Below, piece by piece: positions 1 through 6,038 of a DNA stretch of 13,075 nt; position 1 is the stretch's first letter; every line of letters starts with the position of its first letter. The position numbers and the translations under genes are program-made. Source of the DNA: Christensenellaceae bacterium (lineage in GTDB: Bacteria; Bacillota; Clostridia; Christensenellales; Aristaeellaceae); contig JADGQP010000091.1 in NCBI GenBank assembly GCA_017881705.1, forward strand, positions 1-13,075, in the 5' to 3' direction. The notes below the pieces were generated by a model. The model made no database searches. It was given only the letters and a program-made list of their open reading frames with translations, and was not told where the DNA came from.

Positions 1-2
1 AG

Positions 3-125
3 CTGATTGACCTGCTGCTGGCTGCCGCCGAAGGCCAGCCTGTACAGAACACCGATACTGGCTGCGCGTTCTACACCGCCGCCAATATCACTTCCGACGC
101 AATCGCGCCCAACCTGTACGACTAA
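3..125 (+). CDS. C-terminal end of a sugar ABC transporter substrate-binding protein (partial)
   Basis: An open frame enters from the left edge and gives 40 residues, starting LIDLLLAAAEGQPVQNTDTG and ending in NLYD before a TAA stop at 123-125. The pattern is a sugar-liganded loop with N-T-D-T-G, an aromatic/Thr stretch, then N-I-x-S-D-x-I-A-P-N-L-Y. It matches the extreme C-terminus of periplasmic-binding-protein-like sugar receptors (type 1 fold, ribose/rhamnose/galactofuranose type). The body of the protein lies outside the window, so substrate and signal peptide cannot be judged. A strong terminator follows 14 bases after the stop, so this is the last gene of its transcript. It is the only transport gene visible and could feed the sugar operons downstream, but this is inferred from position alone. 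It could also be unrelated to them. Confidence 0.72.
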   Translation: MIDLLLAAAEGQPVQNTDTGCAFYTAANITSDAIAPNLYD

Positions 126-138
126 TCCTGCAACAAGT

Positions 139-174
139 AAAAGGCCGCACCCCGCAAGGGGTGCGGCCTTTTTT
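139..174 (+). terminator. Rho-independent terminator after the sugar-binding protein gene
   Basis: A perfect 15-bp stem (139-153 pairing with 158-172) encloses a GCAA tetraloop at 154-157 and runs into a T tract (169-174). It lies 14 bases after the TAA of the partial sugar-binding protein. The A-run on the 5' side means it could also work on the minus strand. Confidence 0.93.
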
Positions 175-182
175 CAGGCTGT

Positions 183-210
183 CAAAAAAGTGGGCTTCGC
201 CACTTTTTTG
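183..210. repeat. Palindromic hairpin element, AAGTGG...CCACTT type (copy 1)
   Basis: An 11-bp perfect stem (183-193 with 200-210) encloses a six-base loop at 194-199. It starts nine bases after the T tract of the preceding terminator. The core resembles a second palindrome at 7575-7603. The flanks also share the 10-mer CGGGCGGGGA (216-225 here, 7635-7644 there). This suggests a small dispersed repeat family, with no coding capacity here. Confidence 0.6.
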
Positions 211-316
211 AAGGTCGGGCGGGGAGTTTGCGGCAAAGCCGGTCGATACGAACGACAATCAAAGGGCTGCGGCACTCCGATACCTCATGAAGGCAGGCTT
301 CTTTGACAAACTCAGT

Positions 317-350
317 AAAAGGCCGCGCCCCGCAAGGGGCGCAACCTTTT
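317..350 (-). terminator. Terminator-like hairpin, near copy of the 139-174 terminator; probable end of the lacI-type transcript
   Basis: The stem 317-331 pairs with 336-350 around a GCAA loop, with one internal CC/AA mismatch at 323-324 and 343-344. It shares AGTAAAAGGCCGC (314-326) with 136-148. Read on the minus strand the stem ends in TTTT and lies about 120 bases downstream of the LacI-type stop codon, so it is a reasonable terminator for that gene. On the plus strand it would end in TTTT with further interrupted T stretches, so it may act in both directions. Confidence 0.65.
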
Positions 351-471
351 CGTTTTCGTTTTCATAAAACGGTCGGGGATGCGTACGGTAACGGTGCCGC
401 ACCATCCGCCTGCGGCGTTCGCCAACGGACGGCACGCTTTATCGGCCAGCTTTGGGCATCGGGCACTCTTT

Positions 472-1494
472 CTAGGATGGCTTTCGGATTCCTCGGGTAC
501 TGCCCCCCACATGCAGTTGGGTGGCCAGTGTGATAATCTGGTGCTGTCTTTCGGCATGGGGATCGGCCAACAACCGCAGCAGCTGCGTGGCCACGCATTC
601 GCCGATCGCGTACTGGGGCTGCTTGACCAGCGTAAGGTTCGGGAAGATCGCGCCAAACAGATCCAATTTATCAAACCCGATAAACGATATATCGTCGGGC
701 ACTTTCAGCTGGGCTTCGTTCAGGGCGATCATCGCCCCAAGGGTCATTTCAAAATTGGTTACGAACACCGCCGTGGGCCGCTTGGGCAAGGCAAGCAACC
801 GTTTCATGGCAGCATAGCCGCCCTCCATGGTGTAATCGCTGAAACGAATCAACTCATCGCGCGGGGGTATGTTAAACTCCGTATAGGCATTCAGGTAGCC
901 CTCGCAGCGTTTTTGGCTGGTAAAAATACTTTCGTTGCCAAGGATCAGGCCAATATCCTCATGGCCAGCTTCCATCAGGTAATGGGTCGCCTTCTCGGCC
1001 GCGTCCACGTTGTCCACCACCACCGCGCTGACCAGCCCGTTCATGGGCTTTAGCATGCGGTCCACCAGCACGATGGGGATGCCCGCTTCCAGCGCGGGTT
1101 TAAGGTGTTCGCCGCTTTGGTCGGTCGGCATGTTGATAAGCCCATCCACACGCTTATGCACCAGAAACGATACCGCTTCGCTTTCCCGTTTGCTGTCGGT
1201 TCGGCAGTCGCATACGATAACCGCGTAATCATGCTTGCGCAGCATATCCTCCATGGTGATAATGATGGAGGTGATAAACTGGTTGCCCAGTTCCGGTATC
1301 ACTACGCCGACCGTTCGGGACAGGCTGGTTTTCAGGCTTCTTGCAAACTCGTTTGGGATAAAACGCAGTTCCTTCACCGCGTCTTCGATTAGCTTTTTGT
1401 TTTTTGGCCGCACGGTGCCACCGTTCATGTATTTTGAAATGGTGGCCAACCCAAGACCGGTTAATCTGGCGATATCTTTCATCGTAGAAGCCAT
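472..1494 (-). CDS. LacI-family transcriptional regulator, likely repressor of the divergent galactitol/tagatose-type operon
   Basis: The 340-residue protein has the LacI/GalR layout. An N-terminal helix-turn-helix (about residues 5-24, MKDIARLTGLGLATISKYMN) is followed by the hinge region (about 48-60, NEFARSLK). A periplasmic-binding-protein-like effector domain (about 62-340) begins TVGVVIPELGNQF and includes DGLINMP, IPIVLVDR, AVFVTNFEM and DISFIGFDK. I chose the ATG at 1494. It gives the usual family length and has a GGGGGG tract eight bases upstream. A longer frame opening with TTG at 1563 would start inside the candidate -35 box. The gene is divergent from the aldolase-led operon, and a palindromic operator candidate lies at that operon's transcription start. 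The natural reading is therefore a local sugar-responsive repressor. The effector is unknown; a sugar or sugar phosphate of the galactitol/tagatose route is the likely class. Confidence 0.93.
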   Translation of the reverse strand: MASTMKDIARLTGLGLATISKYMNGGTVRPKNKKLIEDAVKELRFIPNEFARSLKTSLSRTVGVVIPELGNQFITSIIITMEDMLRKHDYAVIVCDCRTDSKRESEAVSFLVHKRVDGLINMPTDQSGEHLKPALEAGIPIVLVDRMLKPMNGLVSAVVVDNVDAAEKATHYLMEAGHEDIGLILGNESIFTSQKRCEGYLNAYTEFNIPPRDELIRFSDYTMEGGYAAMKRLLALPKRPTAVFVTNFEMTLGAMIALNEAQLKVPDDISFIGFDKLDLFGAIFPNLTLVKQPQYAIGECVATQLLRLLADPHAERQHQIITLATQLHVGGSTRGIRKPS

Positions 1495-1534
1495 CCGGGC
1501 AGCCCCCCAATATTTCTTGTTATCACTCTTTCCT

Positions 1535-1563
1535 ATTATAACAAACAAGCGCGGCAAACACAA
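1535..1563 (-). promoter_or_regulatory. Sigma-70-type promoter candidate for the LacI-family gene
   Basis: On the minus strand a perfect TATAAT (1535-1540) is preceded, with 17-bp spacing, by TTGTGT (1558-1563). Transcription would start near 1528, about 34 bases before the chosen ATG at 1494. Confidence 0.6.
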
Positions 1564-1616
1564 TCAAGGATCATCGAATCGTGTTACGAAATCTATGTCA
1601 TTCATGCCTGATGATG

Positions 1617-1645
1617 TTGACAGAACAGGTTGAAATCGTTATACT
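1617..1645 (+). promoter_or_regulatory. Strong sigma-70-type promoter of the galactitol/tagatose-type operon
   Basis: A perfect TTGACA (1617-1622), a 17-bp spacer and TATACT (1640-1645) predict a start near 1652. The first gene's AGGAG ribosome binding site (1671-1675) and ATG (1684) follow. This is the best promoter match in the window. Such a near-consensus promoter fits a gene set controlled by repression. Confidence 0.85.
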
Positions 1646-1656
1646 GTTGAAAAGCG

Positions 1657-1669
1657 AAACGTTACGTTT
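1657..1669. promoter_or_regulatory. Palindromic operator candidate for the LacI-family regulator
   Basis: AAACGT-T-ACGTTT is a perfect 13-bp inverted repeat with a one-base centre. It sits a few bases downstream of the predicted transcription start and upstream of the ribosome binding site. LacI-family proteins bind inverted repeats with central CG steps, and binding here would block the promoter. A looser related palindrome, TCGT-GTT-ACGA at 1579-1589, lies upstream of the -35 box and shares GTTACG. It might be a second site. Confidence 0.55.
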
Positions 1670-1683
1670 TAGGAGCTGATTAC

Positions 1684-2523
1684 ATGCCCTTAGTATCCTC
1701 CAGGGAACTGCTGCTGGCCGCCCAGCAGGGCCAATATGCCGTCGGTGCTTTCAATGCTGAAAACCTCGAAATGGCGCAGGCAATCGTTGAAGGCGCGGAT
1801 GCGCTGCACGCGCCCGTACTTTTACAAACAACGGCTGGTACGCTTCGTTACGCCTCTCCCGCGCTGTTCGCGGGTTTTGTAAGCCGCCTCGCGCGCGATG
1901 TAAAGGTACCCGTTGCTTTGCACCTGGATCACGGCGACAGCCTTGCGCTGGCCGAGCGCTGCGTCCGTGAGGGTTATACGTCCGTGATGATCGACGGCTC
2001 GCTTCTGCCTTTTTCCGGAAATATTACGCTTACGCGGCAGGTGGTCGCCATGGCGTGCGATGTTCCGGTGGAAGCGGAGCTGGGCAAGGTTGGCGGCAAA
2101 GAGGACGACCACGACGCAAAGCCCCAGTACACCGACCCCGCAGAGGCGGCCGAGTTCGTAGAAAAAACAGGCATTTCCAGCTTTGCGGTCGCCATCGGCA
2201 CGGCGCACGGCATTTATAAAGGCGAGCCGAAGCTGGATATCGCGCTGCTGGAGCAAATCCGTAAAACGGTATCCATTCCGCTGGTGCTGCATGGCACAAG
2301 CGGCGTACCTTACGATCAGGTTCGCGCCTGCATCGAGCGCGGCATTTGCAAGGTCAACTATGCTACCGAGCTGCGCATCACGTTCAGTAATGCAGTGAAA
2401 GCCTATCTGGCCGCCAAACCAGATCAATTCGACCCCAAAAAATACCTGGGCGCCGGCCGTGACGCGGTCAGGGCTCGTGTAATGGAACTGATCCGGCTTT
2501 GCGGATCGGACGGAAAGGCTTGA
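1684..2523 (+). CDS. gatY: Class II ketose-bisphosphate aldolase, GatY/KbaY-like (tagatose-1,6-bisphosphate aldolase)
   Basis: This 279-residue zinc-dependent aldolase most likely splits tagatose 1,6-bisphosphate into dihydroxyacetone phosphate and glyceraldehyde 3-phosphate in the cytoplasm. The family's key residues are visible. HLDHGD carries the presumed catalytic D82 and zinc ligand H83, EAELGKVGG carries E132, GTAHGIY carries H175, HGTSGVP carries H203 and KVNYATELR carries N225. The length and the C-terminal end match E. coli GatY/KbaY better than the longer fructose-bisphosphate aldolases. The start is an ATG eight bases after AGGAG. It is the first gene of the operon, behind a consensus promoter, and its TGA lies two bases before the next ATG. 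GatD- and LacC-like neighbours support tagatose over fructose bisphosphate as substrate, but sequence alone cannot exclude fructose 1,6-bisphosphate or another ketose bisphosphate. Confidence 0.9.
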   Translation: MPLVSSRELLLAAQQGQYAVGAFNAENLEMAQAIVEGADALHAPVLLQTTAGTLRYASPALFAGFVSRLARDVKVPVALHLDHGDSLALAERCVREGYTSVMIDGSLLPFSGNITLTRQVVAMACDVPVEAELGKVGGKEDDHDAKPQYTDPAEAAEFVEKTGISSFAVAIGTAHGIYKGEPKLDIALLEQIRKTVSIPLVLHGTSGVPYDQVRACIERGICKVNYATELRITFSNAVKAYLAAKPDQFDPKKYLGAGRDAVRARVMELIRLCGSDGKA

Positions 2524-2525
2524 GC

Positions 2526-4007
2526 ATGAGCACAACCCTGTTGGGAATAGACATTGGCACCTCCGCCTGCAAAGTGGCTTTATTTTGCCCCAACGGCGAA
2601 GTGATTGTACAGGCGCTGAGCGAATATCCGGTGTTTTACCCCAAACCCGGCTGGGCCGAGCAGAACCCGGAAGATTGGTGGGCGGGCGTCTGCAAAGCCA
2701 TACGTGAGGTGCTTGCTGCCCCGGGCGTCGACCCTTCCGAGATCGCCGCCATCGGGGTGGACGGGCAGAGTTGGTCGGCCATCGCGGTGGATGCGCTGGG
2801 CAAGCCGCTGTGCAATACGCCAATCTGGACGGATACGCGCGCGCGCGCGGAATGCGACGAAATCCGCGCCAGCGTGCCGGAAGAATCGCTTTTTGCGGTA
2901 TGTGGCAACCCGATCCAGCCCAGTTATACGCTTCCCAAAATATTATGGTATCGTAACCATTTACCGGATGTTTACCATAACGCAAGGTACATTCTGCAAT
3001 CCAACGCTTTTATCGTCATGCGCCTGACCGGCGCGGTTACGCAGGATCGTTCGCAGGGCTACGGGTTGTGCTGCTATAATATACGCCATGGGTGCTGGGA
3101 CAAAGAGTTGGCCCTCGCGCTTGGTTTACGGGCGGAATTGCTGCCCCCGTTGGTTAATTGCCATGAGGTGGTCGGCTGCGTAACGGATGCGGCAGCGGCG
3201 CAAACCGGCCTAACGGTAGGCACGCCCGTTGTAGCCGGCGGGTTGGACGCAGCTTGCGGCACGCTGGGGGCTGGTGTAAGCGAGCCGGGCGAGGCGCAGG
3301 AACAGGGTGGGCAGGCCGGAGGTATGAGTCTGTGCATCGACCAGTACGCCGCCGACCCAAGGCTGATCCTGAGCGCGCACGTCGTACCCGGGCGTTGGCT
3401 ATTGCAGGGCGGCACCACAGGCGGGGGCGGCGCGTTAAAATGGCTGCGCGAGCAGATTTGCCCCGATCTGAGTTTCGCCCAGATGAGCGACCTGGCCGAA
3501 ACCGTACCCGCCGGAAGCGACGGTGTGCTGTTTCTGCCGTATATGGCAGGCGAGCGCAGCCCCATTTGGGACCCCAACGCCTGCGGCGTGTTCTTCGGTC
3601 TTAGTTATGCCAAGACCCGCGCGCACCTCATCCGCGCGGTTATGGAAGGCGTGGGCTACGCGCTGCGGCATAACCTGGAAGCCGCACGCGAGGCGGGCGC
3701 GCAGGTGGGCACGTTGCGCGCTATGGGCGGAAGCGCCAACAGCCTCGTATGGACGCAGCTAAAGGCGGATATCACCGGGCAGCCCATCGAGGTACCCGCA
3801 AGCGATACCGCTACAACGTTAGGCGCGGCTATATTGGCAGGCGTAGGCGTCGGCGTATACAGCAGCTTCGCAGCCGCCACAGCCCAAACCGTTGCTGTGC
3901 GGCGCACGCACCAGCCGGACGCGGCGAAAAAAGCGGTGTACGATCGGGGCTACGCGCGGTATCGGGAGTTATATGAACGACTGGCGCCCATGATGGCGCA
4001 GGCGTAA
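2526..4007 (+). CDS. FGGY-family carbohydrate kinase, xylulokinase-like; polyol or ketose substrate unknown
   Basis: The 493-residue protein is a cytoplasmic ATP-dependent sugar or polyol kinase of the FGGY family, with two actin-like domains. Visible landmarks are the N-terminal phosphate loop GIDIGTSACK (D9), GWAEQNPEDWW, the sugar-site region GVDGQSWSAIAVD, PIWTDTRA, the catalytic-region GGLDAACGTLGAG (D241), GTTGGGGALKW, the motif FLPYMAGERSPIWDP and, near the C-terminus, GGSANSLVW. Two points differ from ordinary xylulokinases: GQSW stands where GQMHG is usual, and EQGGQAGG (residues 259-266) stands where a GTSG-type phosphate motif is usual. The start is the ATG at 2526, with GGAAAGG seven bases upstream; an in-frame upstream start at 2499 would overlap the aldolase. 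It sits between GatY- and GatD-like genes in an operon with no PTS. It may therefore make the polyol phosphate that GatD oxidises. D-tagatose or xylulose kinase activity is an alternative. Confidence 0.85.
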   Translation: MSTTLLGIDIGTSACKVALFCPNGEVIVQALSEYPVFYPKPGWAEQNPEDWWAGVCKAIREVLAAPGVDPSEIAAIGVDGQSWSAIAVDALGKPLCNTPIWTDTRARAECDEIRASVPEESLFAVCGNPIQPSYTLPKILWYRNHLPDVYHNARYILQSNAFIVMRLTGAVTQDRSQGYGLCCYNIRHGCWDKELALALGLRAELLPPLVNCHEVVGCVTDAAAAQTGLTVGTPVVAGGLDAACGTLGAGVSEPGEAQEQGGQAGGMSLCIDQYAADPRLILSAHVVPGRWLLQGGTTGGGGALKWLREQICPDLSFAQMSDLAETVPAGSDGVLFLPYMAGERSPIWDPNACGVFFGLSYAKTRAHLIRAVMEGVGYALRHNLEAAREAGAQVGTLRAMGGSANSLVWTQLKADITGQPIEVPASDTATTLGAAILAGVGVGVYSSFAAATAQTVAVRRTHQPDAAKKAVYDRGYARYRELYERLAPMMAQA

Positions 4008-4023
4008 TACAGGAGGACGTTCC

Positions 4024-5070
4024 ATGAAAGCGGCAGTATTATACGGTAACGAGGATATCCGTTATACGGACTGGGACATGCCTGTCACCCGGCCCGGCAC
4101 GGTCAAGGTGCACGTGAAAGCGACAGGCATTTGCGGCAGTGATGTGCCCCGCGTGCTTCATCATGGCGCGCATTTTTACCCGGTAGTGCTGGGGCATGAA
4201 TTCAGCGGCGACGTTGTGGAGGTCGGCGAGGGCGTGACCGGGCTAAGCGTCGGCGATACGGTAAGCGGCGCGCCGCTTGTGCCGTGTATGCGCTGCGGCG
4301 ATTGCCAGCACGGCAACTTTTCGCTGTGCAAACATTACAGCTTCATCGGCAGCCGCGAACAGGGCAGTTTTGCCGATTACGTGGTAATGCCCGCTCAAAA
4401 CGCGGTAAAATACGACCCGTCCATCCCTTACGCGCAGGCGGCCATGTTTGAGCCCTCCACCGTCGCGCTGCATGGCGTCCGTCAGGCGGACTATCGCGGC
4501 GGCGGCACGGTAGCGGTGCTCGGGTGCGGCACCATAGGCATCTTCACCATGCAGTGGACAAAAATCTTCGGCGCGAAAAAGCTGGTCGTGCTGGATATCG
4601 ACGAGGGGCGGCTTGCTTTAGCCAAGCGGATGGGCGCGGACGCAACCGTTAACACACTCTCCCCCAACTTTATGGCCGACGCGCTGGCGCTTACGGACGG
4701 GGCAGGCTTCGACCACGTGTTTGAAACGGCCGGCAACCCCATAACCATGCGCATGGCGTTTGAGCTTGCGGCGAACAAGGCGCACGTATGCTTCATCGGC
4801 ACGCCGCATACCGAGCTTGCGTTTACCCCCGCCCAGTGGGAAAACATGAACCGCAAGGAATTTTACCTGACCGGCAGCTGGATGAGCTATTCCGCGCCTT
4901 TCCCGGGTGACGAATGGAGCCTTACCGCGCATTACTTTGCCACAGGCGAGCTGAAGTTCGATCCGGCCTTCATATTCCGCACTTTTCCCATGAGCGAAGC
5001 GGCGGACGCCTTTGCCCTGTACCGGGATCCTTCGCAGGTACACGGAAAGATCATGCTTGTGAACGAGTGA
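4024..5070 (+). CDS. gatD: Galactitol-1-phosphate 5-dehydrogenase-like zinc alcohol dehydrogenase
   Basis: The 348-residue medium-chain zinc dehydrogenase is strongly GatD-like. It would oxidise galactitol 1-phosphate to tagatose 6-phosphate with NAD+. Catalytic zinc ligands are visible as C37 (ICGSD), H58-E59 (LGHEFSG) and E143. The structural zinc lobe has C88, C91, C94 and C102. The nucleotide fold shows LGCGTIG (166-172), with D191 at the end of the second strand favouring NAD+. Segments recalled from E. coli GatD are closely matched: GAHFYPVVLGHEFSG, FIGSREQGSFADY, and GSWMSYSAPFPGDEW near residue 280. The ATG follows an ideal AGGAGG (4011-4016) with seven-base spacing, 16 bases after the kinase stop. 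Other polyol dehydrogenases such as sorbitol or L-threonine dehydrogenase share the fold, but the GatD-specific segments make this assignment the most likely. Confidence 0.88.
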   Translation: MKAAVLYGNEDIRYTDWDMPVTRPGTVKVHVKATGICGSDVPRVLHHGAHFYPVVLGHEFSGDVVEVGEGVTGLSVGDTVSGAPLVPCMRCGDCQHGNFSLCKHYSFIGSREQGSFADYVVMPAQNAVKYDPSIPYAQAAMFEPSTVALHGVRQADYRGGGTVAVLGCGTIGIFTMQWTKIFGAKKLVVLDIDEGRLALAKRMGADATVNTLSPNFMADALALTDGAGFDHVFETAGNPITMRMAFELAANKAHVCFIGTPHTELAFTPAQWENMNRKEFYLTGSWMSYSAPFPGDEWSLTAHYFATGELKFDPAFIFRTFPMSEAADAFALYRDPSQVHGKIMLVNE

Positions 5071-5079
5071 GGAATGGCC

Positions 5080-6009
5080 ATGCTGCTGACGGTAACACTC
5101 AACGCCTCGGTGGATAAACTGTATCTGCTGGATGGCAACACCTTAGGCACCGTGATGCGCGTTAAGGAAGTACGAAACAGCGCGGGCGGCAAAGGCCTTA
5201 ACGTATCCCGCGTGGCCGCGCAGCTTGGCGAAAGCGTAACCGCGATGGGCTTTGTGGGTGGCCATACCGGCCGGTATTTTGAATCGCTGGTTACGCAGCG
5301 CGGTATCACCCGGGCGTTCACAAACATTGCCGCCGAAATGCGCAACTGCATCAACTGTTGGGATCTTTCCTGCGGCCAGAGCACCGAATACCTGGAAACC
5401 GGCGCGCCTGTGACCGCGGAAGAAGCGGATCGTTTTATGGCGGACTTTGCCGCGCTTCTCCCCTCGGCGGATGTGGTGGCGATATCCGGCAGCCTACCAC
5501 GGGGTATCCCCGCCGATTTCTACGCGACGCTCGTACGTATGTGCCGCGATGCCGGCAAGCTGGTTTTACTGGATACGAGCGGGGCAAGCCTGCGCAATGC
5601 CCTACCTGCCAGACCCGACTTTGTGAAGCCCAACACGGACGAGATCGCTTCCCTGCTGGATTTTACCCCGCGGACGCGCGCCGAGCAAGTGGAAACGGTG
5701 TTGACCCTTCACAGGAACGGGATAGCCTGCGCGGCGTTGTCGCTTGGCGCCGAGGGCGTGTTGGTAGCGTGTGGCCAGGGGGTATACCAGGGCATCCCAC
5801 CCAGTATCAAACCGAAAAACACGGTCGGCTGCGGCGACAGCATGGTGGCAGGTTTCGCGGTTGGCATGGCACGCGGTTTAAGCGTAACGGAGCAGATTCG
5901 TTTGGCGGTCGCGGTCGCCACGGCCAGCGCGCTGTCCATCGGTACAGGCGAATACGCAAAAGACGATCTCGATTCGATACTGCCCAGGGTACAAATCCAT
6001 AACCTATAA
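5080..6009 (+). CDS. pfkB: PfkB-family phosphosugar kinase (1-phosphofructokinase / LacC-type tagatose-6-phosphate kinase)
   Basis: The 309-residue ribokinase-superfamily protein belongs to the 1-phosphofructokinase/LacC branch. Visible features are N-terminal TVTLNASVDK (D12, sugar binding), SAGGKGLNVSR (glycines 36-39), AISGSLPRG, FVKPNTDEI and NTVGCGDSMVAGF with the catalytic base D253. LacC members phosphorylate tagatose 6-phosphate to tagatose 1,6-bisphosphate; FruK members phosphorylate fructose 1-phosphate. The first activity fits exactly between the GatD and GatY neighbours. I chose the ATG at 5080 because AGGA at 5070-5073 is six bases upstream. The in-frame ATG at 5074 directly abuts that sequence. 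The gene follows the gatD stop after only nine bases. The anion-hole motif reads GCGD instead of the commoner GAGD, a known variation. Substrate choice between tagatose 6-phosphate and fructose 1-phosphate is inferred from context. Confidence 0.88.
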   Translation: MLLTVTLNASVDKLYLLDGNTLGTVMRVKEVRNSAGGKGLNVSRVAAQLGESVTAMGFVGGHTGRYFESLVTQRGITRAFTNIAAEMRNCINCWDLSCGQSTEYLETGAPVTAEEADRFMADFAALLPSADVVAISGSLPRGIPADFYATLVRMCRDAGKLVLLDTSGASLRNALPARPDFVKPNTDEIASLLDFTPRTRAEQVETVLTLHRNGIACAALSLGAEGVLVACGQGVYQGIPPSIKPKNTVGCGDSMVAGFAVGMARGLSVTEQIRLAVAVATASALSIGTGEYAKDDLDSILPRVQIHNL

Positions 6010-6038
6010 TACACATACTCGAGAAAGAAGGTTTTCAC

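Larger units (their letters stand above)
126..471. other. Non-coding convergent intergenic region with three hairpins
   Basis: This 346-base stretch separates the end of the sugar-binding protein gene from the end of the LacI-type gene, so the two transcripts converge here. It holds a strong terminator (139-174), a palindromic repeat (183-210), and a second terminator-like hairpin (317-350) that is a near copy of the first. I found no gene with a plausible ribosome binding site. The stretch 211-310 contains only short GC-rich text, and 351-471 shows nothing recognisable. Confidence 0.7.

Noticed and set aside
7..306. A 99-codon plus-strand frame at the left edge
   Set aside because: It runs through the sugar-binding protein's own reading frame and then the terminator hairpin. 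Its composition is not protein-like and it lacks a ribosome binding site.
1495..1563. N-terminal extension of the LacI-family protein from a TTG start at 1563
   Set aside because: It would begin inside the candidate -35 box and add residues unlike the family. The ATG at 1494 gives the normal helix-turn-helix start and length.
1631..1644. A cre-like sequence (TGAAATCGTTATAC) between the -35 and -10 boxes, suggesting CcpA control
   Set aside because: It matches the first twelve positions of the consensus but lacks the final CA. It is too weak to list without conservation data.
1822..2985. A 387-codon minus-strand frame opposite the aldolase and kinase genes
   Set aside because: Long antisense frames are expected in GC-rich coding DNA. 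It has no recognisable domain and covers two well-supported genes.
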